A stretch of 64,000 bases of DNA from Rhizobium laguerreae (GCF_002008165.1 NZ_MRDM01000014.1:310001-374000); one strand, 5' to 3'; shown: positions 1-8,858, counted from the stretch's first letter. Notes: a model not told the origin generated them from the letters alone. A program made the numbers and translations.

Positions 1-1
1 A

Positions 2-88
2 ATCGGCAAGCTCAAGCCGGCCTTTTTCAGCGACATGAAGTCGTTCGACGTGGTCATCACTGAAAACGGCATGAACAATTTCGACTGA
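2..88 (+). CDS. C-terminal end of an unidentified protein, cut by the window edge
   Basis: Only the last 28 codons are visible, ending with TGA at 86-88. The tail reads FFSDMKSFDVVITENGMNN followed by FD and stop. A tail of the type 'fDvvITe...' fits the sugar-phosphate-sensing end of a DeoR-family regulator, and a DeoR regulator in front of a deoC operon would make sense, but 28 residues are too few to decide. It lies on the same strand as deoC, 174 bp upstream. Confidence 0.4.
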   Translation: MGKLKPAFFSDMKSFDVVITENGMNNFD

Positions 89-153
89 GAAGTCCCCATT
101 TTTCCCCGCCTACTGAAATCTAAACTTGACGCAGCAGCGCGGTGATGCAAACC

Positions 154-185
154 TCACAAACAGTGAAAAAAAAATCACATGTGAT
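154..185. promoter_or_regulatory. Two adjacent TCAC/GTGA dyads, candidate operator of the deoC operon
   Basis: A perfect 12-bp palindrome ATCACATGTGAT lies at 174-185. Just upstream, TCAC (154-157) and GTGA (163-166) form a second dyad with a 5-bp spacer. Both sit about 80-110 bp before the deoC start in the only gap in front of the operon. The repetition of the same half-site suggests two binding sites of one regulator. Which family binds is unknown. Confidence 0.45.
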
Positions 186-262
186 CCAATCGTGAAACTT
201 CCGCTTCGTGCGTCTGCACTGATGGCAACAAGACTTTCACGCTCTGGTCGGGAGGATTCGAT

Positions 263-1291
263 TTGGAAACCGTTGCTGTTCACAATGCGGCAAACGCGGC
301 GCATCACGCAGCCCCTTCGCGATTGCCGGACGGCACCCATAACCGGCCGCGCAATGCCGGTATGGAACTCGATCTGTCGTGGGTGCTTGATACCCGGGTC
401 AACCTGTCTGCTACAGAGCGCCGCGTAGCCTCGCTTCCCGGACGCCGGACCGTCAAAAAGGACGCACAGGCGGCTTGGCTCCTGAAGGCGGTGACCTGCA
501 TCGACCTGACGACGTTGAACGGCGACGATACCCCCGAACGCGTCAAGCGGTTGTGCGCGAAGGCGATGAATCCGATACGCGCCGACATTCTGGATTCCCT
601 TGGCATGAGCGGGCGTTCGATCACCACCGGCGCCATCTGCGTCTACCATCGTTTTGTTGCAACGGCGGTCGAGGCGCTCGGAGATTCCGGCATTCCGGTC
701 GCCGCGGTTTCGACCGGTTTCCCTGCCGGCCTCAGCCCGCACCACCTCAAGCTCAAGGAAATAGAGGCGTCAGTTGCCGATGGCGCAAAGGAAATCGACA
801 TCGTCATCACCCGCGAGCATGTGCTGACCGGCAACTGGACAGCACTCTACGAGGAAATGAAAGAATATCGCGCCGCCTGCGGTGATGCGCATGTTAAAGC
901 CATTCTGGCGACCGGCGACCTGAAGACGCTCCGCAATGTCACCAGGGCCTCGCTGGTCTGCATGATGGCCGGAGCCGATTTCATCAAGACCTCGACCGGC
1001 AAGGAAGGCGTCAATGCGACGCTGGCCGTGACATTGACCATGCTGCGGGCGATCCGCGCCTATCAGGAGCGCACTGGTATCAAGATCGGCTACAAGCCGG
1101 CCGGAGGCATTTCCGCGGCGAAGGACGTGTTGAACTACCAGTTCCTGATGAAGGACGAACTGGGGCGCGAGTGGCTGGAGGCCGATCTCTTCCGCATCGG
1201 TGCATCAAGCTTGCTTGCAGATATCGAGCGGCAGTTGGAGCATCACGTGACCGGTGCCTATTCGGCCCTCAACAGACACCCGATTGGATGA
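263..1291 (+). CDS. deoC: Deoxyribose-phosphate aldolase
   Basis: Class I aldolase that splits 2-deoxy-D-ribose 5-phosphate into glyceraldehyde 3-phosphate and acetaldehyde in the cytoplasm. The 342-residue product has the DeoC barrel. EIDIV holds the family's Asp (about D180), VKAILATGDL precedes the Schiff-base lysine in FIKTSTGK (K242), and GYKPAGGI carries the second active-site lysine (K278). The start is TTG at 263, chosen because GGAGG at 251-255 lies 7 nt before it and the Met-start alternative inside the gene lacks such a site. The N-terminus is longer than in E. coli DeoC, as in DeoC2-type enzymes. The stop overlaps the next start as ATGA, so it heads a coupled catabolic operon. Confidence 0.93.
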   Translation: METVAVHNAANAAHHAAPSRLPDGTHNRPRNAGMELDLSWVLDTRVNLSATERRVASLPGRRTVKKDAQAAWLLKAVTCIDLTTLNGDDTPERVKRLCAKAMNPIRADILDSLGMSGRSITTGAICVYHRFVATAVEALGDSGIPVAAVSTGFPAGLSPHHLKLKEIEASVADGAKEIDIVITREHVLTGNWTALYEEMKEYRAACGDAHVKAILATGDLKTLRNVTRASLVCMMAGADFIKTSTGKEGVNATLAVTLTMLRAIRAYQERTGIKIGYKPAGGISAAKDVLNYQFLMKDELGREWLEADLFRIGASSLLADIERQLEHHVTGAYSALNRHPIG

Positions 1292-3684
1292 TCCAGATGA
1301 CTGTTGCAAAGTATTTCGACGAAATGTCCTACGGCCCTGCCCCTGAATCCGATATCGAAGCTCGCGACTGGCTAGCGCGCCACGCTTCCGGTTTCGGTCA
1401 CTTCATCAATGGCGCCTTCGTGCCCTCCGCGTCGGGTAAGAACTTCGACACGTTCGAGCCAGCCACCGGCAAGGTCCTTGCGAAGCTCGCGAACGGCGGC
1501 GCGGCGGATGTGGACAACGCGGTTGCTGCTGCCCGCAAGGCACAGGCATCATGGGCGCGATTGCCGGGCCATGCGCGGGCGCGCCATCTCTATGCGCTTG
1601 CCCGGATGATCCAGCGCCACGCGCGTTTGATTGCTGTGGTCGAGGCGATCGACAACGGCAAGCCGATCCGCGAAACCCGCGATCTCGACGTGCCCCTGGC
1701 GGCCCGTCATTTCTATCATCACGCTGGATGGGCGCAGATCCAGGACACGGAATTTGCCGATCATGTGCCGGTCGGCGTCGTCGGCCAGATCATCCCGTGG
1801 AATTTTCCATTCCTGATGCTGGCCTGGAAAGTGGCGCCGGCTTTGGCGCTCGGCAACACCGTGATCCTGAAGCCTGCCGAATTCACGTCGCTGACGGCAC
1901 TTCTCTTTGCCGAACTGGCATCCGCGGCGGGCCTTCCGACGGGCGTACTCAATATCGTGACGGGAGAAGGCGAAACAGGCGCGCTGCTCGTCGGGCACCA
2001 GGATATCGACAAAATTGCCTTTACCGGATCCACCGAAGTCGGGCGCGTTATTCGCGAGCGCACCGCGGGTAGCGGTAAATCGCTGACGCTGGAACTCGGC
2101 GGCAAGTCCCCTTTCGTCGTCTTTGACGACGCCGATATCGACGGCGCCGTGGAAGGCGTAGTCGACGCGATCTGGTTCAACCAGGGACAGGTCTGCTGCG
2201 CCGGTTCGCGGCTTCTGGTCCAGGAAGGCATTGCCGATCTTTTCCATGAACGGCTGAAGCGCCGGATGGAGACATTGCGGGTCGGTCAGCCTTTGGACAA
2301 GTGCATCGATATGGGTGCGATCATAGCGCCAGTCCAATTGACGCGTATCGAAGCGCTGGTGAAAAAGGGAGTTTCAGAAGGCGCGACACTGCATCAGGCC
2401 AAGATCGACCTGCCGAAGGGTGGCAGCTTCTACCCGCCGACGCTTCTGAGCGGCGTGCAGCCGACATCGATCGTCGCGACCGAGGAAATCTTCGGGCCGG
2501 TTGCGGTCTCCATGACTTTCCGCACACCGGAAGAGGCCATCCAGCTTGCCAACCACACCCGTTACGGCCTCGCCGCCAGCGTCTGGAGCGAGACGATCGG
2601 CTTGGCGCTGAACGTGGCGGCAAAGCTCGCAGCCGGCGTGGTCTGGGTGAATGCCACCAATCTTTTCGATGCCGCTGTCGGTTTTGGCGGCAAGCGCGAA
2701 TCCGGATTCGGCCGCGAAGGCGGCCGCGAAGGTTGCTATGAATATCTGAAGCCGAAGGCTTGGGTCGGTCGCAAGGCCCGTGCAGCAATGCCCGCACTTT
2801 TGCAAGTAAAGCCGGTTGCCGGCGATTTTGCCCTGCCAACCATCGACCGGACGGCAAAGCTCTTCATCGGCGGCAAGCAGGCACGCCCGGACGGCAATTA
2901 TTCCCGTGTCATCGCCTCGCCCAAGGGCAAGGCGATCGGGGAGGTCGGCGAAGGCAACCGCAAGGACATCCGCAATGCGGTGGTTGCCGCACAGGCCGCC
3001 TCCGCCTGGTCGAATGCGACCACTCATAACCGCGCCCAGATTCTCTATTACATCGCCGAAAACCTCAGTGGCCGCGCCGACGAGTTCGCCGCGCGGATAA
3101 CAGCGATGACCGGAGCTTCCGCAGCCAATGCAAACGCCGAGGTCGACGCCGCGATTTCGCGTCTCTTCACCTACGCAGCCTGGGCGGACAAATATGAAGG
3201 CGGCATTCACCAGCCGCCGCTTCGCGGCGTTGCCCTGGCCATGCCGGAAGCCATCGGCGTCGTTGGCGTCATTTGCCCGCCGGAAGCGCCGCTGCTCGGC
3301 TTTATCAGTTTGGTTGCGCCGTTGATTGCCGCCGGCAATCGTGTCGTCGCGGTGCCGAGTGAGCCCTTCCCGCTTTCGGCTACGGATTTCTATTCCGTCC
3401 TGGAAACGTCGGATGTGCCTGCCGGTGTCGTCAATATCGTCACCGGGTCGGCGATCGAACTGGCAAAGATCCTTGCCGCGCACAATGACGTTGATGCGTT
3501 GTGGGCCTTCGGCTCGGCAGAACTTTCGACGACGGTGGAGAAGCTGTCGTCGGGCAATCTCAAGCGAACCTTCGTGGACAATGGCAAGGCGACGGACTGG
3601 ATGGACAGAGCCGCTGCCGAAGGCGCGCTATACCTTCGCCGCGCTGTGGATGTGAAGAATATCTGGATCCCCTACGGAGAATAA
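1288..3684 (+). CDS. Two-domain aldehyde dehydrogenase (ALDH16-like)
   Basis: A protein of about 798 residues with two ALDH folds in tandem. The first (about residues 30-500) is complete: PWNFP and GSTEVGR bind NAD, LELGGKSP supplies the general base (E269) and FNQGQVCCAGSR the catalytic Cys (about C303). The second (about 530-790) keeps the fold pattern (VGVICPPEAPL, AGVVNIVTG) but shows no GQxC or ELGG motif, so it is probably structural. This arrangement is that of bacterial ALDH16. The start is ATG 1288, overlapping the deoC stop as ATGA; ATG 1297 is an alternative. Beside deoC it most likely oxidises the acetaldehyde released by the aldolase, which is inference. Confidence 0.85.
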   Translation: MIQMTVAKYFDEMSYGPAPESDIEARDWLARHASGFGHFINGAFVPSASGKNFDTFEPATGKVLAKLANGGAADVDNAVAAARKAQASWARLPGHARARHLYALARMIQRHARLIAVVEAIDNGKPIRETRDLDVPLAARHFYHHAGWAQIQDTEFADHVPVGVVGQIIPWNFPFLMLAWKVAPALALGNTVILKPAEFTSLTALLFAELASAAGLPTGVLNIVTGEGETGALLVGHQDIDKIAFTGSTEVGRVIRERTAGSGKSLTLELGGKSPFVVFDDADIDGAVEGVVDAIWFNQGQVCCAGSRLLVQEGIADLFHERLKRRMETLRVGQPLDKCIDMGAIIAPVQLTRIEALVKKGVSEGATLHQAKIDLPKGGSFYPPTLLSGVQPTSIVATEEIFGPVAVSMTFRTPEEAIQLANHTRYGLAASVWSETIGLALNVAAKLAAGVVWVNATNLFDAAVGFGGKRESGFGREGGREGCYEYLKPKAWVGRKARAAMPALLQVKPVAGDFALPTIDRTAKLFIGGKQARPDGNYSRVIASPKGKAIGEVGEGNRKDIRNAVVAAQAASAWSNATTHNRAQILYYIAENLSGRADEFAARITAMTGASAANANAEVDAAISRLFTYAAWADKYEGGIHQPPLRGVALAMPEAIGVVGVICPPEAPLLGFISLVAPLIAAGNRVVAVPSEPFPLSATDFYSVLETSDVPAGVVNIVTGSAIELAKILAAHNDVDALWAFGSAELSTTVEKLSSGNLKRTFVDNGKATDWMDRAAAEGALYLRRAVDVKNIWIPYGE

Positions 3685-3842
3685 GGGCTCCAACTCTGGT
3701 CATCCGGGCGGGAGGAGAACCGCACCGGCAGGCGAGAACGACGGAATTTGAGGGAATCGCAGAGCTGTAAAGGAGCTGCGGTTATGGGCTCTGTTTTGCG
3801 GCACGGGGTGCTGCGAAATGGTGCAACTAAGGGAGGATTTTC

Positions 3843-4298
3843 ATGCTGAAGAATATCGATCCGGCTCTGAATGCGGATGTGCTGCATGCGCTCCGGTCCA
3901 TGGGGCATGGCGACACGGTCGTCGTTTCCGACACCAATTTTCCTTCGGATTCCATTGCCCGGCAAACGATGCTCGGCAAGCTGTTGCGGATAGACAATGT
4001 GTCTGCTGCCCGCGCCATCAACGCTATTCTTTCGGTAATGCCGCTGGATACGCCGCTGCAGCCGTCTGCCGGGCGAATGGAAATCATGGGCGCGCCGGAC
4101 GAGATCCCTCCCGTGCAGCAGGAAGTCCAGGCAGTTATCGACGGCGCCGAGGGCAAGCCGGCGCCGATGTATGGCATCGAGCGTTTCGCCTTCTATGAGG
4201 AAGCCAAAAGGGCCTATTGCGTCATCACCACGGGAGAAAACCGCTTCTACGGCTGCTTCCTTTTCACCAAAGGCGTGATTCCGCCGGAAGCCGTTTGA
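3843..4298 (+). CDS. RbsD/FucU-family sugar mutarotase
   Basis: A 151-residue cytoplasmic protein of the RbsD/FucU family, which interconverts anomers or ring forms of free sugars so that kinases get the right form. The family hallmark MGHGDTVVVSDTNFP near residues 21-35 carries the conserved His-Gly-Asp, and YGIERFAFYEEAKRA matches the C-terminal FucU region. GGAGG at 3832-3836 lies 6 nt before the ATG. Directly upstream of a PfkB sugar kinase, its role is probably to supply the right anomer of the imported pentose. The sequence leans to FucU more than to classical RbsD, so the substrate is open. Confidence 0.85.
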   Translation: MLKNIDPALNADVLHALRSMGHGDTVVVSDTNFPSDSIARQTMLGKLLRIDNVSAARAINAILSVMPLDTPLQPSAGRMEIMGAPDEIPPVQQEVQAVIDGAEGKPAPMYGIERFAFYEEAKRAYCVITTGENRFYGCFLFTKGVIPPEAV

Positions 4299-4310
4299 GG
4301 GGAAACGATA

Positions 4311-5243
4311 ATGAAGGTGGGTGTTTCGATCCTCGGGATTTTCGTCGCCGACACCGCCTATCTGGCCAAGCGCATGCCAAACGTTGGCGAGACCATCACC
4401 GGGACCGGTTTTGCAGTGGGGCCGGGCGGCAAGGGATCCAACCAGGCTGTCGCTGCTGCCCGCGCCGGTGGAACAGTCTCCTTCATCTCGAAGATCGGCC
4501 GCGACACGTTTGGCGACATGGCGCTGAAGACCTATGCGGAAGCAGGCGTGACGCCGAAGGTTGTGCAGATGGACGATATGCCGACCGGCGCTGCCTTCAT
4601 CTACGTCAATGATGGTAACGGCGACAATGCGATTATCGTCTATCCAGGTGCCGCAGGCACCATCGGCGTTGGCGATGTCGAGGCGGCACGCCAAACCATC
4701 GAGCAATCGGCTGTCTTCGTGACCCAGCTGGAACAACCGGCCGAAGCGGCGCAGCGCGCCCTCGAAATCGCCCATGCGGCCGGCGTTACCACTGTTTTCA
4801 ATCCAGCGCCGGCCGAGCCGTTTCCAGACACGATCTATCCGCTCTGTGATTATATCGTGCCAAACGAAACCGAAGCAGCCGCCATCGTCGGTTTTCCGCT
4901 CGACACGCTCGACGACGCCAGACGGGCTGGCGACGCCTTTCTTGCCAAGGGCGTGAAAGCCGCGCTGATCACCCTGGGTGGTCGCGGTGTGCTCTATCAT
5001 ACGGCCGGGCAATCGGTTCATGTTCCGGCGATCTCGTCGGGAGCCGTCATCGATACCACCGGCGCCGGCGACGCATTTGTCGGTGGCTTCTCGGCAGCGC
5101 TCTCGCGGGGCGCTAGTCCGGTCGAGGCCGTGCGTTTCGGCTGCGCGACCGCTGGTATTGCGGTGACGCGGCGGGGTACCGCGCCTGCCATGCCGAAGAT
5201 CGAAGAAATCGAGGCGCTTCTCCAAAAAGGAGGCGCAGCATGA
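4311..5243 (+). CDS. Ribokinase-family (PfkB) sugar kinase, possibly a deoxyribokinase
   Basis: A 310-residue cytoplasmic kinase that phosphorylates a pentose at C5 with ATP. Ribokinase marks are GPGGKGSNQA near residue 40 (sugar binding), the middle block NETEAAAI, and DTTGAGDAFVGGF (anion hole and catalytic Asp, about D254). The SD GAGGGG overlaps the preceding stop. It looks like RbsK, but its operon contains deoC and no ribose-5-phosphate genes, so 2-deoxyribose is a likely substrate. Sequence alone does not separate ribokinase from deoxyribokinase. The stop overlaps the permease start as ATGA. Confidence 0.87.
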   Translation: MKVGVSILGIFVADTAYLAKRMPNVGETITGTGFAVGPGGKGSNQAVAAARAGGTVSFISKIGRDTFGDMALKTYAEAGVTPKVVQMDDMPTGAAFIYVNDGNGDNAIIVYPGAAGTIGVGDVEAARQTIEQSAVFVTQLEQPAEAAQRALEIAHAAGVTTVFNPAPAEPFPDTIYPLCDYIVPNETEAAAIVGFPLDTLDDARRAGDAFLAKGVKAALITLGGRGVLYHTAGQSVHVPAISSGAVIDTTGAGDAFVGGFSAALSRGASPVEAVRFGCATAGIAVTRRGTAPAMPKIEEIEALLQKGGAA

Positions 5244-6115
5244 CCCGCAACGACCCGATCAAACACTTCTTCATCTGGCCAGCGTTGCTGATCGTGCTGG
5301 TGATCTCGATCTTCCCGCTGATCTATTCGCTGACCACCAGCTTCATGAGCCTGCGGCTCGTGCCGCCGATTCCCTCGCGTTTCGTCGGCTTCGGCAACTA
5401 TACGGAACTGCTTCAGAATCCGCGCTTCTGGAATGTCGCCTGGACGACGACGATCATCGCTTTTGTGGCGGTGACGCTGCAGTATGTCATCGGTTTTTCC
5501 GTGGCGCTGGCGCTTAACCGTCGGGTGCCCGGCGAAGGTTTGTTTCGGGTCAGCTTCCTGGTGCCAATGCTTGTAGCACCCGTTGCCGTCGCACTCATTG
5601 CCCGCCAGATCCTCAATCCTACGATGGGCCCGCTCAATGAGCTGATGACCGTCTTCGGTTTTCCCAACCTGCCGTTTCTGACGCAGACCAGATGGGCTAT
5701 CGGCGCCATCATTTCCGTCGAAGTGTGGCAGTGGACACCCTTCGTCATCCTTATGCTTCTTGCCGGGTTGCAAACCCTGCCCGAGGACGTCTACGAGGCT
5801 GCCGCGCTTGAAAATGCCAGCCCCTGGCAACAGTTCTGGGGGATCACATTCCCGATGATGCTGCCGATTTCGGTGGCCGTGGTCTTCATCCGCCTCATCG
5901 AGAGCTACAAGATCATCGACACGGTGTTCGTCATGACAGGCGGAGGGCCCGGCATTTCGACCGAAACGCTGACCTTGTTCGCGTATCAGGAGGGCTTCAA
6001 GAAGTTCAACCTCGGCTACACCTCCGCCCTCTCCTTCCTCTTCCTGATCGTCATTACCGTGATCGGGCTCGTCTATCTCGCCATCCTGAAGCCCTATCTG
6101 GAGAAGCACAAATGA
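5240..6115 (+). CDS. CUT1 sugar ABC transporter permease (MalF type)
   Basis: Inner-membrane permease of 291 residues with six predicted membrane segments. The EAA loop that docks the ATPase reads EDVYEAAALENASPWQQFWGI at about residues 176-196, followed by TFPMM, a typical CUT1 pattern. AAGGAGG at 5227-5233 serves the start, and the ATG overlaps the kinase stop (ATGA). The next permease also starts in an ATGA overlap, so both subunits are translationally coupled. It pairs with the MalG-type permease, binding protein and ATPase downstream. Confidence 0.9.
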   Translation: MTRNDPIKHFFIWPALLIVLVISIFPLIYSLTTSFMSLRLVPPIPSRFVGFGNYTELLQNPRFWNVAWTTTIIAFVAVTLQYVIGFSVALALNRRVPGEGLFRVSFLVPMLVAPVAVALIARQILNPTMGPLNELMTVFGFPNLPFLTQTRWAIGAIISVEVWQWTPFVILMLLAGLQTLPEDVYEAAALENASPWQQFWGITFPMMLPISVAVVFIRLIESYKIIDTVFVMTGGGPGISTETLTLFAYQEGFKKFNLGYTSALSFLFLIVITVIGLVYLAILKPYLEKHK

Positions 6116-7140
6116 GCGTGCGTGACCTCAAAGGATCCGGCCGCTGGTGGGCGCTCGCAGGCTGCCTGCTCTGGCTGGCCTTCACCTTCTTTCCGCTTTA
6201 CTGGGTGGCGATCACCTCGTTCAAGTCGCCGCTCGGCGTCGTCGGCGGGCCGACCTATATTCCATTTGTCGACTTCGACCCGACGCTGACGGCCTGGAGC
6301 GAGCTCCTGTCGGGCGCCCGCGGCCAGTTCTACAACACCTTCATCGCCTCGACGATCGTCGGGCTCTCCGCATCGTTGCTGGCCACCTTCATCGGATCGA
6401 TGGCAGCCTATGCGCTGGTGCGCTTCACCTTTGAGGTCAAGCTGCTGTCCGGCGTGATTTTCGTCGTTGTTGCCTTCGGCGGATATCTGCTTGGCCGTCA
6501 TGTACTGGGCTACGGGCAGGCCATTTCGCTGATCTTTGCCTTTGTTGCAGCGCTTGCGCTCGCCATCGGCTCCAGCCGAATGAAGCTTCCAGGGCCGCTC
6601 CTCGGCAATGATGATATCGTCTTCTGGTTTGTCAGCCAGCGCATGTTTCCGCCGATCGTCGCCGCCTTTGCCTTGTTCCTGATGTATACGGAAATGGGCA
6701 AGTTGGGGTTCAAGCTGGTGGACACCTATACAGGCCTCACCTTCGCTTATGTCGCCTTCTCGCTGCCGATCGTGATCTGGCTGATGCGCGATTTCTTTGC
6801 GGCACTGCCGGTGGAAGTCGAAGAGGCGGCGATGGTCGACAATGTGCCGTCGTGGAGAATTTTTTTCGGTATCGTCCTGCCCATGTCCAAGCCGGGCCTG
6901 ATCGCGACATTCATGATCACGCTCGCCTTCGTCTGGAACGAGTTCCTGTTCGCACTCTTCCTGACCAGTTCCAAATGGCAGACCCTTCCCATTCTCGTCG
7001 CCGGGCAAAACAGCCAGCGCGGTGACGAGTGGTGGTCGATATCGGCAGCCGCCCTGGTTGCGATCATACCCATGGTCGTCATGGCGGGCATTTTGAGCAG
7101 GCTGATGCGGTCTGGCCTGCTTTTAGGAGCAATAAAATGA
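6112..7140 (+). CDS. CUT1 sugar ABC transporter permease (MalG type) with extra hydrophobic insert
   Basis: Inner-membrane permease of 342 residues, about 60 longer than usual MalG-type proteins. The EAA loop is VEVEEAAMVDNVPSWRIFFG and the C-terminal half is ordinary. Between the early AYALVRF motif and the usual RMFPP motif (about residues 101-183) there is an insertion rich in hydrophobic residues (GVIFVVVAFGGYLLG and AISLIFAFVAALALAIG), which predicts two additional membrane segments. It starts in an ATGA overlap with the MalF-type gene. The insert is in frame and shows no sign of a frameshift, so it looks like a real family variant. Confidence 0.88.
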   Translation: MSVRDLKGSGRWWALAGCLLWLAFTFFPLYWVAITSFKSPLGVVGGPTYIPFVDFDPTLTAWSELLSGARGQFYNTFIASTIVGLSASLLATFIGSMAAYALVRFTFEVKLLSGVIFVVVAFGGYLLGRHVLGYGQAISLIFAFVAALALAIGSSRMKLPGPLLGNDDIVFWFVSQRMFPPIVAAFALFLMYTEMGKLGFKLVDTYTGLTFAYVAFSLPIVIWLMRDFFAALPVEVEEAAMVDNVPSWRIFFGIVLPMSKPGLIATFMITLAFVWNEFLFALFLTSSKWQTLPILVAGQNSQRGDEWWSISAAALVAIIPMVVMAGILSRLMRSGLLLGAIK

Positions 7141-7184
7141 CCGTTCGAGAAGCCTAGTCATTGTTCAATTCCAGGGAGGAAAAC

Positions 7185-8639
7185 ATGAGAAGATTGCTAC
7201 TGAGTTCAACGGCCGGAGGACTACTTGCTGTGGCGGGCGTCCCATCCGCGCTCGCATGCGAACCGGACTACACCGGTGTCACGCTCACCGCCACGACGCA
7301 GACGGGGCCTTACATCGCATCTGCGCTGCAACTGGCGGCCAAGGGCTGGGAGGAAAAGACCTGCGGCAAGGTGAATGTGGTGGAATTTCCGTGGTCGGAA
7401 CTCTATCCCAAAATCGTAACCTCGCTGACCTCGGGCGAAGACACGTTCGACGTGGTTGCCTTTGCGCCGGCCTGGGCACCGGACTTCACCGACTTTCTCT
7501 CGGAAATGCCGAAGAATATGCAATCAGGTGCCGACTGGGAGGACATCGCGCCGGTTTACCGCGAGCAACTGATGGTCTGGAACGGCAAGGTCCTGTCGCA
7601 GACCATGGACGGTGATGCCCATACCTATACCTACCGCATTGATCTGTTTGAAAACGCGGAAAACCAGAGCGCCTTCAAGGCGAAGTATGGCTACGATCTG
7701 GCCCCGCCGAAGACATGGAAGCAGTATCTTGACATCGCCGAATTCTTCCAGCAGCCGGACAATGGCCTTTGGGGCACGGCGGAAGCCTTCCGCCGTGGTG
7801 GCCAGCAATTCTGGTTCCTGTTCAGTCACGTGGCGGGATACACCAGCCATCCCGACAATCCCGGCGGCATGTTCTTCGATCCGGATACGATGGATGCGCA
7901 GGTCAACAATCCGGGCTGGGTGCGCGGCCTGGAGGAATATATCCGCGCTTCGAAACTGGCGCCGCCGAACGCGCTCAACTTCTCCTTTGGCGAAGTCAAT
8001 GCCGCCTTTGCCGGTGGCCAGGTCGCGGAATCGATCGGCTGGGGCGATACCGGCGTCATCGCCGCCGACCCGAAGCAGTCGAAGGTTGCTGGTAGCGTCG
8101 GCTCGGCATCCCTGCCGGGATCCGACGAGATCTGGAACTACAAGACCAAAAAGTGGGACAAGCAGCCCGAGGTCGTCCAGACTTCCTTCATGGCCTTCGG
8201 CGGTTGGCAGGCAGCCGTACCGTCGTCCTCCAAGAACCAAGAGGCCGCTTGGAACTATATCCAGTTCCTGACGAGCCCGGCGGTTTCCGGTCAGGCGGCC
8301 ATCACCGGCGGCACAGGCGTCAATCCTTACCGTCTTTCGCACACGACAAATACGGCATTGTGGTCGAAGATCTTTTCCGAGCGTGAGGCCAAGGAATATC
8401 TTGGAAGCCAGAAGGACGCGGTGACCGCCAAGAACACGGCGCTCGACATGCGCCTGCCGGGCTACTTCTCCTATACGGAAATTCTTGAGATCGAGCTTTC
8501 CAAGGCATTGGCTGGAGAAGTGACGCCGCAGCAGGCGCTGGATACCGTGGCTGCCGGATGGAACAAGCTGACGGACGAGTTTGGCCGCGACAAGCAACTG
8601 GAAGCCTATCGTTCGTCGATGGGCCTGCCTGCGAAGTAA
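7185..8639 (+). CDS. CUT1 sugar ABC transporter substrate-binding protein
   Basis: A 484-residue periplasmic binding protein with a Sec signal (RRLLLSSTAGGLLAVAG, likely cleavage after SALA). It has the large extracellular-solute-binding family 1 fold with tryptophan-rich sugar-binding loops. The start is ATG 7185 with GGGAGGA at 7174-7180; an upstream in-frame start has no ribosome site. It should deliver the substrate to the two permeases upstream. The substrate cannot be read from sequence; the operon suggests a pentose, deoxypentose or nucleoside-derived sugar. Confidence 0.88.
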   Translation: MRRLLLSSTAGGLLAVAGVPSALACEPDYTGVTLTATTQTGPYIASALQLAAKGWEEKTCGKVNVVEFPWSELYPKIVTSLTSGEDTFDVVAFAPAWAPDFTDFLSEMPKNMQSGADWEDIAPVYREQLMVWNGKVLSQTMDGDAHTYTYRIDLFENAENQSAFKAKYGYDLAPPKTWKQYLDIAEFFQQPDNGLWGTAEAFRRGGQQFWFLFSHVAGYTSHPDNPGGMFFDPDTMDAQVNNPGWVRGLEEYIRASKLAPPNALNFSFGEVNAAFAGGQVAESIGWGDTGVIAADPKQSKVAGSVGSASLPGSDEIWNYKTKKWDKQPEVVQTSFMAFGGWQAAVPSSSKNQEAAWNYIQFLTSPAVSGQAAITGGTGVNPYRLSHTTNTALWSKIFSEREAKEYLGSQKDAVTAKNTALDMRLPGYFSYTEILEIELSKALAGEVTPQQALDTVAAGWNKLTDEFGRDKQLEAYRSSMGLPAK

Positions 8640-8654
8640 ACCCATCCTCAACAA

Positions 8655-8679
8655 CCCATCCCGGCAATGTCGGGATGGG
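8655..8679 (+). terminator. Stem-loop after the binding-protein gene
   Basis: CCCATCCCG (8655-8663) pairs perfectly with CGGGATGGG (8671-8679) around a 7-nt loop, 16 nt after the stop. There is no T-tract, so it is more likely an mRNA-stabilising or attenuating hairpin that favours binding-protein expression over the ATPase than a full terminator. Confidence 0.55.
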
Positions 8680-8718
8680 ATTAGACATCGTTGGAAGAAG
8701 AAGCAAACCATCGCCGCT

Positions 8719-8772
8719 TAGAGCGCCGTGCGTCCTTTCGGACGCACAATGGACGTTCTAACTCTTTCAATC
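8719..8772. repeat. Dispersed rhizobial palindromic repeat, family A, copy 1
   Basis: The core GTGCGTCC (8728-8735), loop TTTC, GGACGCAC (8740-8747) is flanked by tagagcgcc on the left and ctctttcaatc on the right. A second copy lies at 19667-19719 with only a few differences, including the flanks, so this is a repeat unit and not just a hairpin. It lies between binding-protein and ATPase genes of one operon. Confidence 0.75.
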
Positions 8773-8858
8773 CACCATGGCTCCTTCCGAAAATCGACTC
8801 CGATTTTCGGGCCGATGCGCTGGGCCAGGCGATGGAATTCTCATGAAAAGGTTACAGC

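Noticed and set aside
3672..5225. A 517-residue minus-strand frame opposite the mutarotase and kinase genes
   Set aside because: Antisense of two well-supported genes, Arg/Gly/His-rich, no motif.
7185..7270. Lipoprotein signal in the first sugar-binding protein (SALAC)
   Set aside because: The residue three before Cys is Ala instead of Leu/Val/Ile, so a normal Sec signal with cleavage before Cys is more likely.
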